NCBI RefSeq assembly: GCF_030766935.1
Contig: NZ_JASERL010000004.1
Coordinates: 620,001 to 684,000 of the forward strand
DNA: 64,000 nt
Direction: 5' to 3'
Origin: Streptomyces sp. KL109B
Lineage (GTDB): Bacteria > Actinomycetota > Actinomycetes > Streptomycetales > Streptomycetaceae
Shown: piece after piece, positions 7,623 through 16,411 of the stretch
How the letters are laid out: the number at the start of each line of letters is the position of its first letter
Position numbering within the stretch: position 1 is the stretch's first letter
Made by a program: the position numbers and the translations under genes
The notes under the pieces: model-generated
Seen by the model: only the letters and a program-made list of their open reading frames with translations
What the model was told of the DNA's origin: nothing
Database searches by the model: none

Positions 7623-9263
7623 TCACACGTTCGGGGGTGCCCCTTCGAAGGGACGTCCGAGCAGCCCCGGCCGACGCTGCCACGGCAGGGGGCCGCCCGG
7701 TGGCCGATAGCCGACCCCCAGTGCGTCAAGTCGCCCGTAGTGGGCGGCCATTCGGCGCTCGAAGTCCGCGAAGTCGCGCGCGCCGGGCGCGGGCAACCCG
7801 CTCCACGCGACCTCTCCGAAGGCGCAAAGGCGCGGATACAGCTGGTAGTCGACGCGCCGCTCGTCCTCCGTGACCTCGGTCCACAGGTTGGCCTGCGTGC
7901 CGATGACGTGCCGCGCCTGCTCCGCGCTCAGCCGCGGGGGAACCGGTTCGAAGCGGTAGACGTCCTCCAGGGTGCGTACGTAGCCGATGGGGACCGGTTC
8001 GTCGTCGCCGGGGGCCTGGCGGTAGTTCAAGTAGACCTGCTGCTCGGGGCACATGACGACGTCGTGGCCCGCCTGGGCCGCCGTGATGCCGCCTTCGTAG
8101 CCGCGCCAGGAGGAGACCGTGGCGCCGGGCGCGAGGCCGCCTTCGAGGATCTCGTCCCAGCCGATCAGGCGCCGACCGCGCGCGCTCAGCCAGCTGTCGA
8201 AGTGCCGGATGAACCAGGACTGCAGCTCGTCCTCGTCCTTCAACCCCAGTTCCGCGATGCGGGCCTGGGCGGCCGGCGAGGCCCGCCACTGGTCCTTGGG
8301 GCATTCGTCGCCCCCTACGTGGATGAACGGCGAGGTCTCGGCGGGGAACAGGTCGAGGAGTTCCTCGAAGACGCCCTCGTAGAAGCGGAGGGTGTTGTCA
8401 GTGGGGGCGAGTACGTTCGGATTGACGCCCCAGGTGTCCCAGACGGGGAGGGAAGACGTGTCGACGACATCGCTGTTGCCGAGTTCCGGATACGCGTGGA
8501 TGGCCGCCTGCGAGTGGCCGGGGACGTCGATCTCGGGGACGACGGCGATATGCCGCGCGGCGGCGTAGGCGACGATCTCGCGGATGTCGTCCTGGGTGTA
8601 GAAGCCGCCGTGCGGCCGCTCGTCCCACAACGGCGAGGCGCGGTGGCCGAGTTTCGTCCGTGACCGCCAGGCGCCGCGCTCCGTCAGCTTCGGGTGGCGC
8701 TTGATCTCGACGCGCCAGCCCTGGTCGTCGGTGAGGTGGAAGTGCAGGACGTTGAGCTTGTGGGCGGCCATGAGGTCGAGTTGGCGCAGCACTCCGGCCT
8801 TCGGCATGAAGTGGCGTGCGACGTCGAGCATCATGCCGCGCCAGCGGAAGCGGGGCGCGTCGTCGACGGTGAGGTGCGGGAGGGTCCACGTACGGCCTGG
8901 GGCGGGGAGCGGCGCGCGGCGATACGCGTCGGGGCCGAGGAGTTGACGCAGCGTCTGGGCGCCCCAGAAGACGCCGGCCGCGTCACCGCCCTCGATCGTG
9001 ACGCCGGTGCCGGTCACGCGCAGCCGGTAGCCCTCGGGTTCCAGGGCGGGGTCGAGGAGGAGGCGCACGGTGTCGTCCTCGTCGGCGCCCTTCGGGGCCA
9101 ACTCCAGGCCGGTGGCGGCGCCGAGCGTCGCGCGCAGCCAGCGCGCGGTGCCCCGGGTGCCCTCCTGAGCGGCGATGCCGGTGCGCTCGCCGAGCGCGTA
9201 GCGGCCGTCGCCCGCGCGCGTGAGACGACGGGGGACGGGGATCAGGTCCATGTGGTCGGCCAT
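7623..9263 (-). CDS. beta-N-acetylhexosaminidase, glycoside hydrolase family 20
   Basis: GH20 exo-hexosaminidase (546 aa) removing terminal GlcNAc/GalNAc, for example from chitobiose, by substrate-assisted catalysis. A GH20b N-terminal domain (about 5-130) is followed by the TIM barrel with WRGMMLDVARHFM, KLNVLHFHLTDDQGWR and PEIDVPGHSQAAIHAYPEL. The catalytic pair is Asp319-Glu320 in HVGGDECPKDQW. LWTE and YPRLCAFGEVAWSG close the barrel. No signal peptide is visible, so it is probably cytoplasmic. The ATG at 9263 (MADHMD) is preferred; a second ATG lies at 9251. Upstream frame extension is through a repeat and is unlikely to be translated. Confidence 0.92.
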   Translation of the reverse strand: MADHMDLIPVPRRLTRAGDGRYALGERTGIAAQEGTRGTARWLRATLGAATGLELAPKGADEDDTVRLLLDPALEPEGYRLRVTGTGVTIEGGDAAGVFWGAQTLRQLLGPDAYRRAPLPAPGRTWTLPHLTVDDAPRFRWRGMMLDVARHFMPKAGVLRQLDLMAAHKLNVLHFHLTDDQGWRVEIKRHPKLTERGAWRSRTKLGHRASPLWDERPHGGFYTQDDIREIVAYAAARHIAVVPEIDVPGHSQAAIHAYPELGNSDVVDTSSLPVWDTWGVNPNVLAPTDNTLRFYEGVFEELLDLFPAETSPFIHVGGDECPKDQWRASPAAQARIAELGLKDEDELQSWFIRHFDSWLSARGRRLIGWDEILEGGLAPGATVSSWRGYEGGITAAQAGHDVVMCPEQQVYLNYRQAPGDDEPVPIGYVRTLEDVYRFEPVPPRLSAEQARHVIGTQANLWTEVTEDERRVDYQLYPRLCAFGEVAWSGLPAPGARDFADFERRMAAHYGRLDALGVGYRPPGGPLPWQRRPGLLGRPFEGAPPNV

Positions 9264-9352
9264 GAGGCCGGAGGCTAAAAGGACTGGACCAATTCCCGCA
9301 ATGGCGCGGCGGATCCGGGTGGTCTCGGAGACGCGAAACCCCGGGCACGCGA

Positions 9353-9386
9353 AACCCCGGGCACGCGTCACCGCACGCCCGGGGTT
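9353..9386 (-). terminator. hairpin after DUF3039 gene
   Basis: AACCCCGGGC (9353-9362) pairs with GCCCGGGGTT (9377-9386). The left arm is the second of two tandem 16-bp copies (9331-9346 and 9347-9362, ACGCGAAACCCCGGGC), so two alternative left arms exist. It lies just downstream of the DUF3039 gene stop on the minus strand, where it would act as that gene's terminator. Confidence 0.75.
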
Positions 9387-9416
9387 CACCGGGTTCACCA
9401 AGACAGAAGGGGCGGG

Positions 9417-9716
9417 TTACTTGCCCTTGCCGCCGTCCTTGCCGCCCTTGTCCTTGTCGCCGCCGCTGTCGCCCATGGACTCGTAGATCTCCTTGCACAT
9501 GGGGCACACGGGGTACTTCTTCGGGTCGCGGCCCGGCACCCACACCTTGCCGCAGAGCGCGACGACGGGGGTGCCGTCGAGGGCGCTCGCCATGATCTTG
9601 TCCTTCTGGACATAGTGGGCGTAGCGCTCGTGATCGCCATCGCCGCTCGACGTCTGCGGCGTCGGCTCTACGAGGGTCCCCGTACCTGTCCCGCGCTCGG
9701 GCTCAAGAGTGCTCAT
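9417..9716 (-). CDS. DUF3039 family small zinc-finger-like protein
   Basis: Conserved actinobacterial protein of unknown function (99 aa). The core is HERYAHYVQKDKIMASALDG, then LCGKVWVPGRDPKKYPVCPMC. The His and three Cys (CGK and CPMC) could bind one metal ion. The C-terminus is a lysine/glycine/aspartate tail. It starts at the ATG at 9716 (MSTLEP); a TTG three codons upstream is less likely. It lies between the hexosaminidase and an MFS gene on the same strand, with 15 bp to the MFS stop. The family is widespread in actinomycetes; no function should be assumed. Confidence 0.85.
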   Translation of the reverse strand: MSTLEPERGTGTGTLVEPTPQTSSGDGDHERYAHYVQKDKIMASALDGTPVVALCGKVWVPGRDPKKYPVCPMCKEIYESMGDSGGDKDKGGKDGGKGK

Positions 9717-9731
9717 AACCGCCAAGGGTAC

Positions 9732-10922
9732 TTAAGCCCGCCGCGTCCCGGAACGGACCTGGTCCGAGCCTTCGTCACACCCCTTCGGGAGGGCCGCCGG
9801 GCGCCGTGCGGCGAGGTGCAGCGCGAGCCCCGCCGCCGCGACGACCGCCGCCGCCCACGGCAGGGCGCGCGGCGCGAGGCCCGCCGCGAGGGCGAGTCCG
9901 GCGGCGCCCGAGCCGACCGCGCTGCCCAGGTAGAGCGCGGAGTTGTTCAGGGCGAGGGCGACCGTGCCGCGTTCGGCGCGCAGCGCGAGGAGCCGGTGCT
10001 GCTGCGGCACCTGGAGCGCCCAGCCGACGGCGCCCCACACCACGAGCGCGGGGAACGCGGCGGCGCCGAGCAGCGGCAGCACGCCGAGCGACAGGGCCAG
10101 CACCGCCATGACCACGCCGACGAGCGCGAAGGCCCGCCCCGTGCGGTCCACGAGCGGCCCGGCGAGCACGCTGCCGAGCACCCCGCCGACGCCCCACGCC
10201 CACAGGTACGGCGTGAGGTCCCCCTCCCCCACACCGCCCGCCGAGGCGAGCACGGGCGCGAGGTACGTGTAGAGCCCGAGGCTGGCGACCGCCGCGAGGA
10301 ACGAGACTCCGACGATCGGCAGCACGGCCCGGTCGGTGAGCGCGCCCAGCCGCTTCCGGGCGCTCACCGGCGGGTCCGCCGGCACCTCCGGCAGACCGGC
10401 GAGGAGCCCGACCAGCGCGACCGCCCCGAGCCCGGTCACCACCCACATCGTGGCCCGCCACCCGGCCTGCCCGGCGAGCAGCACCCCGAGCGGCACCCCG
10501 AGCACCGTGCCCGCGCTCATCCCGCCCATCACCAGGGCCAGCGCCCGCCCCCGCCGCGCGTCCTCGACGAGCCCCGCGCCCGCCGCGGTCGACAGCGCCG
10601 AGTACACCCCGGCCCCGACCCCCGCCACGGCCCGCGCGAGCAGCAGCACGGCGAGCGAGGGCGCGAGCGCGGTCAGCGCGTTGCCGAGCGCGAAGACGCC
10701 GAGCGCCGCGAGGATCAGCGTCCGGGGCCGCACCCCGGAGACGAGCCCCGCGACCAGCGGCGCGCTCACCGCGTACGCGAGGGTGAACACGGTGACCATC
10801 TGCCCGGCGGCCGAGACCGTGGTCCCCAGGTCACCGGCCACGACCGGCAGCAGCCCCGCCATCACATAGGCGTCGAGCCCCAGCGTGAAGGCCCCCACCA
10901 TCAGCAACCAGACCCTGCGCAC
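9732..10922 (-). CDS. MFS transporter, 12-helix (arabinose-efflux/DHA1-like)
   Basis: Membrane exporter of the major facilitator superfamily (396 aa) with 12 predicted helices. The first reads VWLLMVGAFTLGLDAYVMAGLLPVVAGDLG, typical of the AraJ/PbuE-like DHA1 group; GVRPRTLILAALGVFALGNALTALAP follows helix 2. The GTG at 10922 is chosen because GAGAGGGAG lies 9 nt upstream. An ATG at 11027 would add 35 hydrophilic residues and leave only 15 bp to the divergent LysR gene. Divergence from a LysR regulator suggests control by it, and export of a small molecule sensed by that regulator. Substrate unknown. Confidence 0.87.
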   Translation of the reverse strand: MRRVWLLMVGAFTLGLDAYVMAGLLPVVAGDLGTTVSAAGQMVTVFTLAYAVSAPLVAGLVSGVRPRTLILAALGVFALGNALTALAPSLAVLLLARAVAGVGAGVYSALSTAAGAGLVEDARRGRALALVMGGMSAGTVLGVPLGVLLAGQAGWRATMWVVTGLGAVALVGLLAGLPEVPADPPVSARKRLGALTDRAVLPIVGVSFLAAVASLGLYTYLAPVLASAGGVGEGDLTPYLWAWGVGGVLGSVLAGPLVDRTGRAFALVGVVMAVLALSLGVLPLLGAAAFPALVVWGAVGWALQVPQQHRLLALRAERGTVALALNNSALYLGSAVGSGAAGLALAAGLAPRALPWAAAVVAAAGLALHLAARRPAALPKGCDEGSDQVRSGTRRA

Positions 10923-11042
10923 GCGCTTCAACTCCCTCTCCGGACCGTTCCACCACCCGTGGACGAGTGGACGAGGGGGAAACGTAGGCAGCCTCCGGTC
11001 CGCCGCGGAAATGTCTTCGGCGCGCACTTATGCTCGGTGGGC

Positions 11043-11921
11043 ATGGATCACGTACCGGCCGCCGTCGACGGCGTGGAGCTGCGCCACCTGCGCGGATTCC
11101 TCGCCCTCGCCGACGAGTTGAACTTCACGCACGCCGCCGACCGGCTCGGCGTCGGGCAGCCCGCGCTCACCCGCTCCCTGCGCGCCCTGGAGTCGGCGCT
11201 CGGCGTACGGCTCCTGGAGCGCACCACCCGCCGCGTGACACTCACCGACGCGGGGCGCCGCCTCCGCGACGACCTCGCGCCCCTGATCACCCGCGTCGAC
11301 GCCACGCTGCGCGCCGCCGCGAACAACGGCCCGGCCCTGCTCCGCCTCGGCTTCACCGCACTCCTGCCGGAGGCCTGCGCCCGCCTCAACGCGGAGTTCG
11401 AGGCGGCCACCGGCGCCGGAATCCGGCTCGTACGACGCGACGCCGCGCTTGCCGGTCTCACGTCCGGCGCCTGCGACATCGCGGTGGTCCGCGGCGAACT
11501 GCCGCCGGGCGCGGCCGTACGTTCCCGGGTCCTGCTGCACGAGCCCCGTACGGCCGTCGTGGCGCGCGGTTCCGCCGAGCTCGCGGGGCGCCGCGTCGTC
11601 GACTGGGCGGACCTCGCGGACCTGCCGCTCGTCGTGAACACCGTCACCGGCACCACCCACCCCGACCTCTGGCCCGCCACCCGCCGCCCCCGCCTCGCCT
11701 GCACCGCCGACAACCTCGACGAATGGCTGGAGGCGGTCGCGGCCGGACACGGGGTGGGCGTGGCCCCGGCCCCGGTGACCCGCAGGCACGCCCACCCGGG
11801 CCTACGCCACGTACGCCTGAAGAACGCGCCACCGGTGGCCGTCCACCTGGCAATCCCGGCGCGTGACGCGCACCCGCTGGCGGAACGCTACTTCGACCGT
11901 TCAAGCCCCTGCGGCGCTTGA
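11043..11921 (+). CDS. LysR family transcriptional regulator
   Basis: LysR-type regulator (292 aa). Its N-terminal winged HTH (about 12-70) reads LRGFLALADELNFTHAADRLGVGQPALTRSLRALE, then RLLERTTRRVTLTDAG. A substrate-binding-like effector domain follows from about residue 90. It is divergent from the MFS gene at 10922, so it probably controls that gene from the 120-bp intergenic space. The last residues (SSPCGA) and the TGA are encoded by a dispersed GC-rich repeat copy, which appears to have provided the stop codon. The effector is unknown. Confidence 0.88.
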   Translation: MDHVPAAVDGVELRHLRGFLALADELNFTHAADRLGVGQPALTRSLRALESALGVRLLERTTRRVTLTDAGRRLRDDLAPLITRVDATLRAAANNGPALLRLGFTALLPEACARLNAEFEAATGAGIRLVRRDAALAGLTSGACDIAVVRGELPPGAAVRSRVLLHEPRTAVVARGSAELAGRRVVDWADLADLPLVVNTVTGTTHPDLWPATRRPRLACTADNLDEWLEAVAAGHGVGVAPAPVTRRHAHPGLRHVRLKNAPPVAVHLAIPARDAHPLAERYFDRSSPCGA

Positions 11922-11951
11922 GCAGCGGGGCCCGGGGCAGAGCCCCGCGAC
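11902..11951. repeat. dispersed GC-rich repeat overlapping the LysR gene end
   Basis: The element from caagcccctgcggcgcttga to ggggcagagccccgcg matches the copies at 5873, 43664 and 53220. It straddles the end of the LysR gene and includes its TGA. The inner gcggggcccggggcagagccccg part can form a GC-rich hairpin and may serve as terminator. Confidence 0.85.
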
Positions 11952-11985
11952 GCCGGCCCCGGCTCCCGGAACCCCGGAGCCGACG

Positions 11986-12555
11986 TCAATTGAGCGTCGG
12001 ATCATCCGGATACGTCGCCACCATCGCCAACTCACCGCGCTGCCGCCGCAGCACCGCCCGCCACAACCCCTCCGGCCGAGTCGCAGAGACATCGCCCGGC
12101 TCCGACTCGACGACGTACCAGGCCCCCTCGGTCAACTCGTCCTCCAACTGACCCGGCCCCCACCCCGCGTACCCCGCGAAGATCCGCAACGAGCCGAGCG
12201 CCGCGGCAAGCAGTTCCGGCGGCGCCTCCAGGTCGACGAGGCCGATCGCACCGTGCACCCGGCGCCAGCCGAGCGGCGCCTCCCCCTCGTCGTCCCCGGG
12301 GATGACCGCGACGCCGAGCGCCGAGTCCAGGGAGACCGGGCCGCCCTGGAAGACGACCCCCGGTTCCCCCGCGAGATCGCCCCAGCCCTCCAGGATCTCC
12401 CCGACGTCCACCGGCGTCGGCCTGTTCAGTACGACGCCGAGCGAGCCCTCCTCGTCGTGGTCGAGGAGCAGCACGACCGCCCGGTCGAAATTCGGGTCCG
12501 CGAGGGCGGGAGTGGCCACGAGCAACCGCCCTGTGAGCGAGGACACCTCGGTCAT
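11986..12555 (-). CDS. YqgE/AlgH family protein
   Basis: UPF0301 (YqgE/AlgH) protein of 189 aa, a conserved bacterial family of unsettled function. Signatures are SLTGRLLVATPALADPNFDRAVVLLLDHDEEGSLGVVLNRP near the N-terminus, then VFQGGPV, and IFAGYAGWGPGQLEDEL followed by GAWYV. The ATG at 12555 gives MTEVSSLTGRLL, the usual N-terminus; upstream in-frame sequence is poorly conserved-looking. It converges on the LysR gene and is transcribed away from murA. Confidence 0.9.
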   Translation of the reverse strand: MTEVSSLTGRLLVATPALADPNFDRAVVLLLDHDEEGSLGVVLNRPTPVDVGEILEGWGDLAGEPGVVFQGGPVSLDSALGVAVIPGDDEGEAPLGWRRVHGAIGLVDLEAPPELLAAALGSLRIFAGYAGWGPGQLEDELTEGAWYVVESEPGDVSATRPEGLWRAVLRRQRGELAMVATYPDDPTLN

Positions 12556-12655
12556 GGGTGACATGATCCCGCATCTGCCCGCCGTAGGGGGAGCCAAGCG
12601 CGACAACCCGCTTGAACGCAGCTCAGCGCGGGCGGAAGCGGAAGCACCACACTTC

Positions 12656-12675
12656 ACAAAGCCGTCACGCTTTGT
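12656..12675. promoter_or_regulatory. inverted repeat between yqgE-like gene and murA
   Basis: ACAAAGC (12656-12662), six bases, then GCTTTGT (12669-12675): a perfect 7-bp dyad in the 250-bp region separating two divergent genes. It lies 101 bp upstream of the yqgE-family ATG and 131 bp upstream of the murA ATG. It could be an operator, but no regulator is known to me for it. The rest of the gap shows no gene. Confidence 0.35.
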
Positions 12676-12805
12676 ACCCACTTCACAGCGCTTCGTGTTG
12701 TAGCGAACTCATGACGCTCCAGAGCACCCTCAGGCATACGAATAAGGGGGAAGCCCCCCTTACCCTTGAGCCTGGCCCAGCCCTTCTCTTCGGAACGCGA
12801 GATTC

Positions 12806-14146
12806 ATGACCGTCACCGACGATGTCCTCCTTGTCCACGGCGGAACCCCGCTCGAGGGCGAGATCCGTGTCCGCGGCGCGAAGAACCTCGTGCCCAAGGC
12901 CATGGTCGCCGCGATCCTCGGCAGCGCGCCGAGCCGGCTGCGCAATGTCCCGGACATCCGCGACGTGCGCGTCGTACGCGGACTCCTGCAGCTGCACGGT
13001 GTGACGGTCCGCTCCGGCGAGGAGCCGGGCGAGCTGGTGATGGACCCCTCGCACGTCGAGTCGGCCAACGTCGCCGACATCGATGCCCACGCGGGTTCCT
13101 CGCGCATCCCGATCCTGCTGTGCGGCCCGCTGCTGCACCGGATCGGCCACGCCTTCATCCCGGGCCTCGGCGGCTGCGACATCGGCGGCCGGCCCGTCGA
13201 CTTCCACTTCGAGGTGCTCCGCCAGTTCGGCGCGACCATCGAGAAGCGCGCGGACGGCCAGTACCTGGAGGCCCCGCAGCGCCTTCGCGGCACGAAGATC
13301 CGGCTGCCGTACCCCTCCGTGGGCGCCACCGAGCAGGTGCTGCTCACGGCCGTCCTCGCCGAGGGCGTCACGGAGCTCTCGAACGCGGCGGTGGAGCCGG
13401 AGATCGAGGACCTGATCTGCGTCCTGCAGAAAATGGGCGCGATCATCGCGATGGACACCGACCGCACGATCCGGATCACCGGCGTCGACAAGCTCGGCGG
13501 GTACACGCACCGCGCGCTCTCGGACCGCCTGGAGGCGGCCTCCTGGGCGTCGGCGGCGCTCGCCACGCACGGCGACGTGTACGTGCGCGGGGCGCAGCAG
13601 CGCTCGATGATGACGTTCCTCAACACGTACCGGAAGGTCGGCGGCGCCTTCGAGATCGACGACGACGGCATCCGCTTCTGGCACCCCGGCGGCCAGCTGA
13701 AGTCGATCGCCCTGGAGACGGACGTCCACCCCGGCTTCCAGACGGACTGGCAGCAGCCGCTGGTCGTGGCCCTGACGCAGGCCACGGGCCTCTCCATCGT
13801 CCACGAGACGGTGTACGAGTCCCGCCTCGGCTTCACGTCCGCCCTGAACCAGATGGGCGCCCACATCCAGCTCTACCGCGAGTGCCTCGGCGGCTCCGAC
13901 TGCCGCTTCGGCCAGCGCAACTTCCTCCACTCGGCGGTCGTCTCCGGGCCGACGAAGCTGGAGGGCGCCGACCTGGTCATCCCCGACCTGCGTGGCGGCT
14001 TCTCCTACCTGATCGCGGCGCTGGCCGCCCAGGGCACGAGCCGTGTCCACGGGATCGACCTGATCAACCGCGGCTACGAGAACTTCATGGAGAAGCTGGT
14101 CGAGCTCGGCGCGAAGGTGGAGCTGCCGGGCAAGGCCCTCGGCTAG
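12806..14146 (+). CDS. murA: UDP-N-acetylglucosamine 1-carboxyvinyltransferase
   Basis: First committed enzyme of peptidoglycan synthesis in the cytoplasm: transfers enolpyruvate from PEP to UDP-GlcNAc. The 446-aa product is an EPSP-synthase fold. Active-site residues match MurA: Lys26-Asn27 in RVRGAKN, and the PEP-adduct Cys124 in LGGCDIGGRPVD (equivalent to E. coli Cys115, the fosfomycin target). Later motifs include GATEQVLLTAVLAEG and TDWQQPLVVALTQATG. Overall it is somewhat divergent and longer than the usual 420 aa. A strong terminator follows. Gene order murA-hup-malic enzyme is typical of Streptomyces. Confidence 0.9.
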   Translation: MTVTDDVLLVHGGTPLEGEIRVRGAKNLVPKAMVAAILGSAPSRLRNVPDIRDVRVVRGLLQLHGVTVRSGEEPGELVMDPSHVESANVADIDAHAGSSRIPILLCGPLLHRIGHAFIPGLGGCDIGGRPVDFHFEVLRQFGATIEKRADGQYLEAPQRLRGTKIRLPYPSVGATEQVLLTAVLAEGVTELSNAAVEPEIEDLICVLQKMGAIIAMDTDRTIRITGVDKLGGYTHRALSDRLEAASWASAALATHGDVYVRGAQQRSMMTFLNTYRKVGGAFEIDDDGIRFWHPGGQLKSIALETDVHPGFQTDWQQPLVVALTQATGLSIVHETVYESRLGFTSALNQMGAHIQLYRECLGGSDCRFGQRNFLHSAVVSGPTKLEGADLVIPDLRGGFSYLIAALAAQGTSRVHGIDLINRGYENFMEKLVELGAKVELPGKALG

Positions 14147-14170
14147 CCGTTTCCGCTCGCGTACGCCCGT

Positions 14171-14202
14171 CGGGCCCTCCCGGAACGTTCCGGGAGGGCC
14201 CG
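14171..14202 (+). terminator. murA terminator, perfect 16-bp palindrome
   Basis: CGGGCCCTCCCGGAAC (14171-14186) is followed immediately by its exact complement (14187-14202), then aggtctttgtcttta. A stem of about 14 bp with a tight loop plus T-rich tail, 25 bp after murA. Confidence 0.85.
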
Positions 14203-14216
14203 AGGTCTTTGTCTTT

Positions 14217-14334
14217 AGGGGCGCGGGGAACTGCGCGAACGCAACCACGCGAAAAGGCGCGACGGGCCACAGTGCTGAGGGTCGCCCGCAGATCCGCCCC
14301 TGCCGGGGCTGGGCGCGCAGTTCCCCGCGCCCCT
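14217..14334. repeat. pair of inverted copies of a 21-bp dispersed element
   Basis: AGGGGCGCGGGGAACTGCGCG at 14217-14237 recurs as its exact complement at 14314-14334, with 76 bp between. The same core, GGGGCGCGGGGAACTGCGC, occurs three times at 22594-22800. It is a second dispersed repeat family of this chromosome. The pair could form a large stem between the murA and hup terminators. No gene lies here. Confidence 0.85.
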
Positions 14335-14351
14335 AGAAGCAAAAAGCAAAA

Positions 14352-14385
14352 AGGCGGCCTCCCGGACGAATCCGGGAGGCCGCCT
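14352..14385 (-). terminator. hup terminator
   Basis: A 15-bp stem (14352-14366 with 14371-14385) has a CGAA loop. On the minus strand it is followed by TTTTTGCTTTTTGCTT, a rare classical T-rich intrinsic terminator in this GC-rich genome. It sits 12 bp past the hup stop. Confidence 0.9.
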
Positions 14386-14397
14386 CGCGCCTAGGAC

Positions 14398-14679
14398 TTA
14401 CTTGCCCTTGGCGGCTTCCTTGAGCTTGGAGCCCGCCGAAACCTTGACGCTGTAGCCGGCGGGGATGTTGATCGGCTCGCCGGTCTGCGGGTTGCGGGCG
14501 GTGCGAGCGGCACGGTGGGTGCGCTCGAAGGTCAGGAAGCCGGGGATGGTGACCTTCTCGTCGCCCTTGGCAACGATCTCGCCGACGGTCTCGGCGAACG
14601 CGGCCAGCACGGCGTCGGCGTCCTTGCGGGTCACCTCGGCGCGGTCGGCCAGCGCGGCCACCAGCTCACTGCGGTTCAT
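14398..14679 (-). CDS. hupA: HU family nucleoid-associated protein
   Basis: Small histone-like DNA-bending protein (93 aa), the HU of streptomycetes without the lysine-rich tail. The N-terminus MNRSELVAALADRAEVTRKDADAVLAAF is the dimerisation helix pair. GFLTFERTHRAARTARNPQT with EPINIPAG is the DNA-clamping beta arm, including the conserved RNP. The C-terminus is VKVSAGSKLKEAAKGK. The ATG at 14679 is preceded by GGGAGTACAAAC. Monocistronic, with its own terminator and a 298-bp upstream region that contains no gene I can support. Confidence 0.95.
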   Translation of the reverse strand: MNRSELVAALADRAEVTRKDADAVLAAFAETVGEIVAKGDEKVTIPGFLTFERTHRAARTARNPQTGEPINIPAGYSVKVSAGSKLKEAAKGK

Positions 14680-14977
14680 GTTTGTACTCCCGTGTTCTTC
14701 TTGCCGTTGAGGCGTGCCACGCGGCATGGCCGCGTGTTGGGCAACAGCGAAGCCGATGCTGCCAGGGTCTCGGTCAGGCCCAGGACCCGGGTCCGTCTTC
14801 CAGACCCATGCGCCTGAAGAGGCATCCTGCCCCTACCCACGGCGGTAAAGCCAATCCGGCACCCCTTGGGGTCACACGGAAAGCTCCACCGCGCCGGTCG
14901 AAGGGGCGGGCCGGAGGGCCTGTTTCCCGGCCAGCCTATGGGGCCCGTGGGCCCCGTAAACCGCGACGCGCCGGTAA

Positions 14978-16411
14978 TCAGGCGGTCGTGGCCCCCGTCA
15001 CAGCCACTCCGGCGGCCTTCGCGGCGTCGCGGACGGCGCCTGCGACGGCTCCCGCGACCTTGTCGTTGAAGACGCTCGGAATGATGTAGTTCGGGTTGAG
15101 CTCGTCCTCGGTGACCACGTCGGCCAGGGCCGTCGCGGCGGCCAGCATCATCTCCGTGTTCACCGTGCGCGACTGGGCGTCGAGCAGGCCGCGGAAGACG
15201 CCGGGGAAGACGAGGACGTTGTTGATCTGGTTCGGGAAGTCGGAGCGGCCCGTGGCCACCACGGCGGCCGTCTGACGGGCGATCGCCGGGTCGACCTCCG
15301 GGTCCGGGTTCGCGAGCGCGAACACGATGGAGCCGTCGGCCATGGCGGCGACGTCGTCGCCGTTCAGCACGTTCGGGGCGGAGACGCCGATGAAGACGTC
15401 GGCGCCGACCACGGCCTCCTTCAGCGTGCCGGTGAGGCCCTCGGGGTTGGTGTTGTCGGCGATCCAGCGCAGCGGAGAGTCGCTGTCGGCGTCCTTGAGG
15501 TCCTCGCGGCCCGCGTGCACGACACCGTGGATGTCGGCGACGACGGCGTTCTTGACGCCCGCCGCGAGCAGCAGCTTGAGGATGGCCGTACCGGCGGCGC
15601 CCGCGCCCGACATGACGACGCGGATGTCGCCCATGTCCTTCCCGGCCACGCGCAGCGCGTTGGTCAGCGCGGCGAGCACGACGATGGCCGTGCCGTGCTG
15701 GTCGTCGTGGAAGACCGGGATGTCGACGGCCTCGCGCAGGCGGGCCTCGATCTCGAAGCAGCGGGGCGCCGAGATGTCCTCCAGGTTGATGCCCGCGAAG
15801 CCGGGGGCGATGGCCTTGACGATCTCGACGATGGCGTCGGTGTCCTGGGTGTCCAGGCAGATCGGCCAGGCGTCGATGCCCGCGAAGCGCTTGAAGAGGG
15901 CCGCCTTGCCCTCCATGACCGGCAGCGCGGCCTTCGGGCCGATGTTGCCGAGGCCGAGCACCGCGGAGCCGTCGGTGACGACCGCGACGGAGTTGCGCTT
16001 GATGGTCAGACGCCGGGCGTCCTCGGGGTTCTCCGCGATCGCCATGCACACGCGGGCCACGCCCGGCGTGTAGACCATGGACAGGTCGTCACGGTTGCGG
16101 ATGGGGTGCTTCGACGCCATCTCGATCTTGCCGCCGAGGTGCATCAGGAACGTACGGTCGGAGACCTTTCCGATCGTGACGTCCTCGATGCCGCGGAGCT
16201 TGTCGACGATCTCGTCCGCGTGGGACGTGGACGAGGCCGCGATCGTGACGTCGATCCGGAGCTTCTCGTGACCGGAGGCGGTGACGTCGAGGCCGGTCAC
16301 CGAGCCGCCGGAGGACTCCACGGCGGTGGTGAGCTGCGAGACGGCGCTTCCGCCCGCGGGCACCTCCAACCGGACCGTCATCGAGTAGGAGACGCTGGGC
16401 GCCGTTGCCAT
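14978..16411 (-). CDS. NAD-dependent malic enzyme with N-terminal ACT domain
   Basis: Oxidative decarboxylation of L-malate to pyruvate in the cytoplasm (477 aa). Residues about 8-80 form an ACT-like regulatory domain (SMTVRLEVPAGGSAVSQLTTAV). The malic domain follows with MVYTPGVARVC, GLGNIGPKAALPVMEGKAALFK and the metal-site region VDIPVFHDDQHGTAIV. The NAD domain carries VVMSGAGAAGTAILK. This architecture fits the NAD-linked enzyme of Streptomyces rather than the NADP one. AGAGGAAG lies 8 nt before the ATG at 16411. ACT domains usually bind amino acids, so allosteric control is likely (inference). Confidence 0.92.
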   Translation of the reverse strand: MATAPSVSYSMTVRLEVPAGGSAVSQLTTAVESSGGSVTGLDVTASGHEKLRIDVTIAASSTSHADEIVDKLRGIEDVTIGKVSDRTFLMHLGGKIEMASKHPIRNRDDLSMVYTPGVARVCMAIAENPEDARRLTIKRNSVAVVTDGSAVLGLGNIGPKAALPVMEGKAALFKRFAGIDAWPICLDTQDTDAIVEIVKAIAPGFAGINLEDISAPRCFEIEARLREAVDIPVFHDDQHGTAIVVLAALTNALRVAGKDMGDIRVVMSGAGAAGTAILKLLLAAGVKNAVVADIHGVVHAGREDLKDADSDSPLRWIADNTNPEGLTGTLKEAVVGADVFIGVSAPNVLNGDDVAAMADGSIVFALANPDPEVDPAIARQTAAVVATGRSDFPNQINNVLVFPGVFRGLLDAQSRTVNTEMMLAAATALADVVTEDELNPNYIIPSVFNDKVAGAVAGAVRDAAKAAGVAVTGATTA

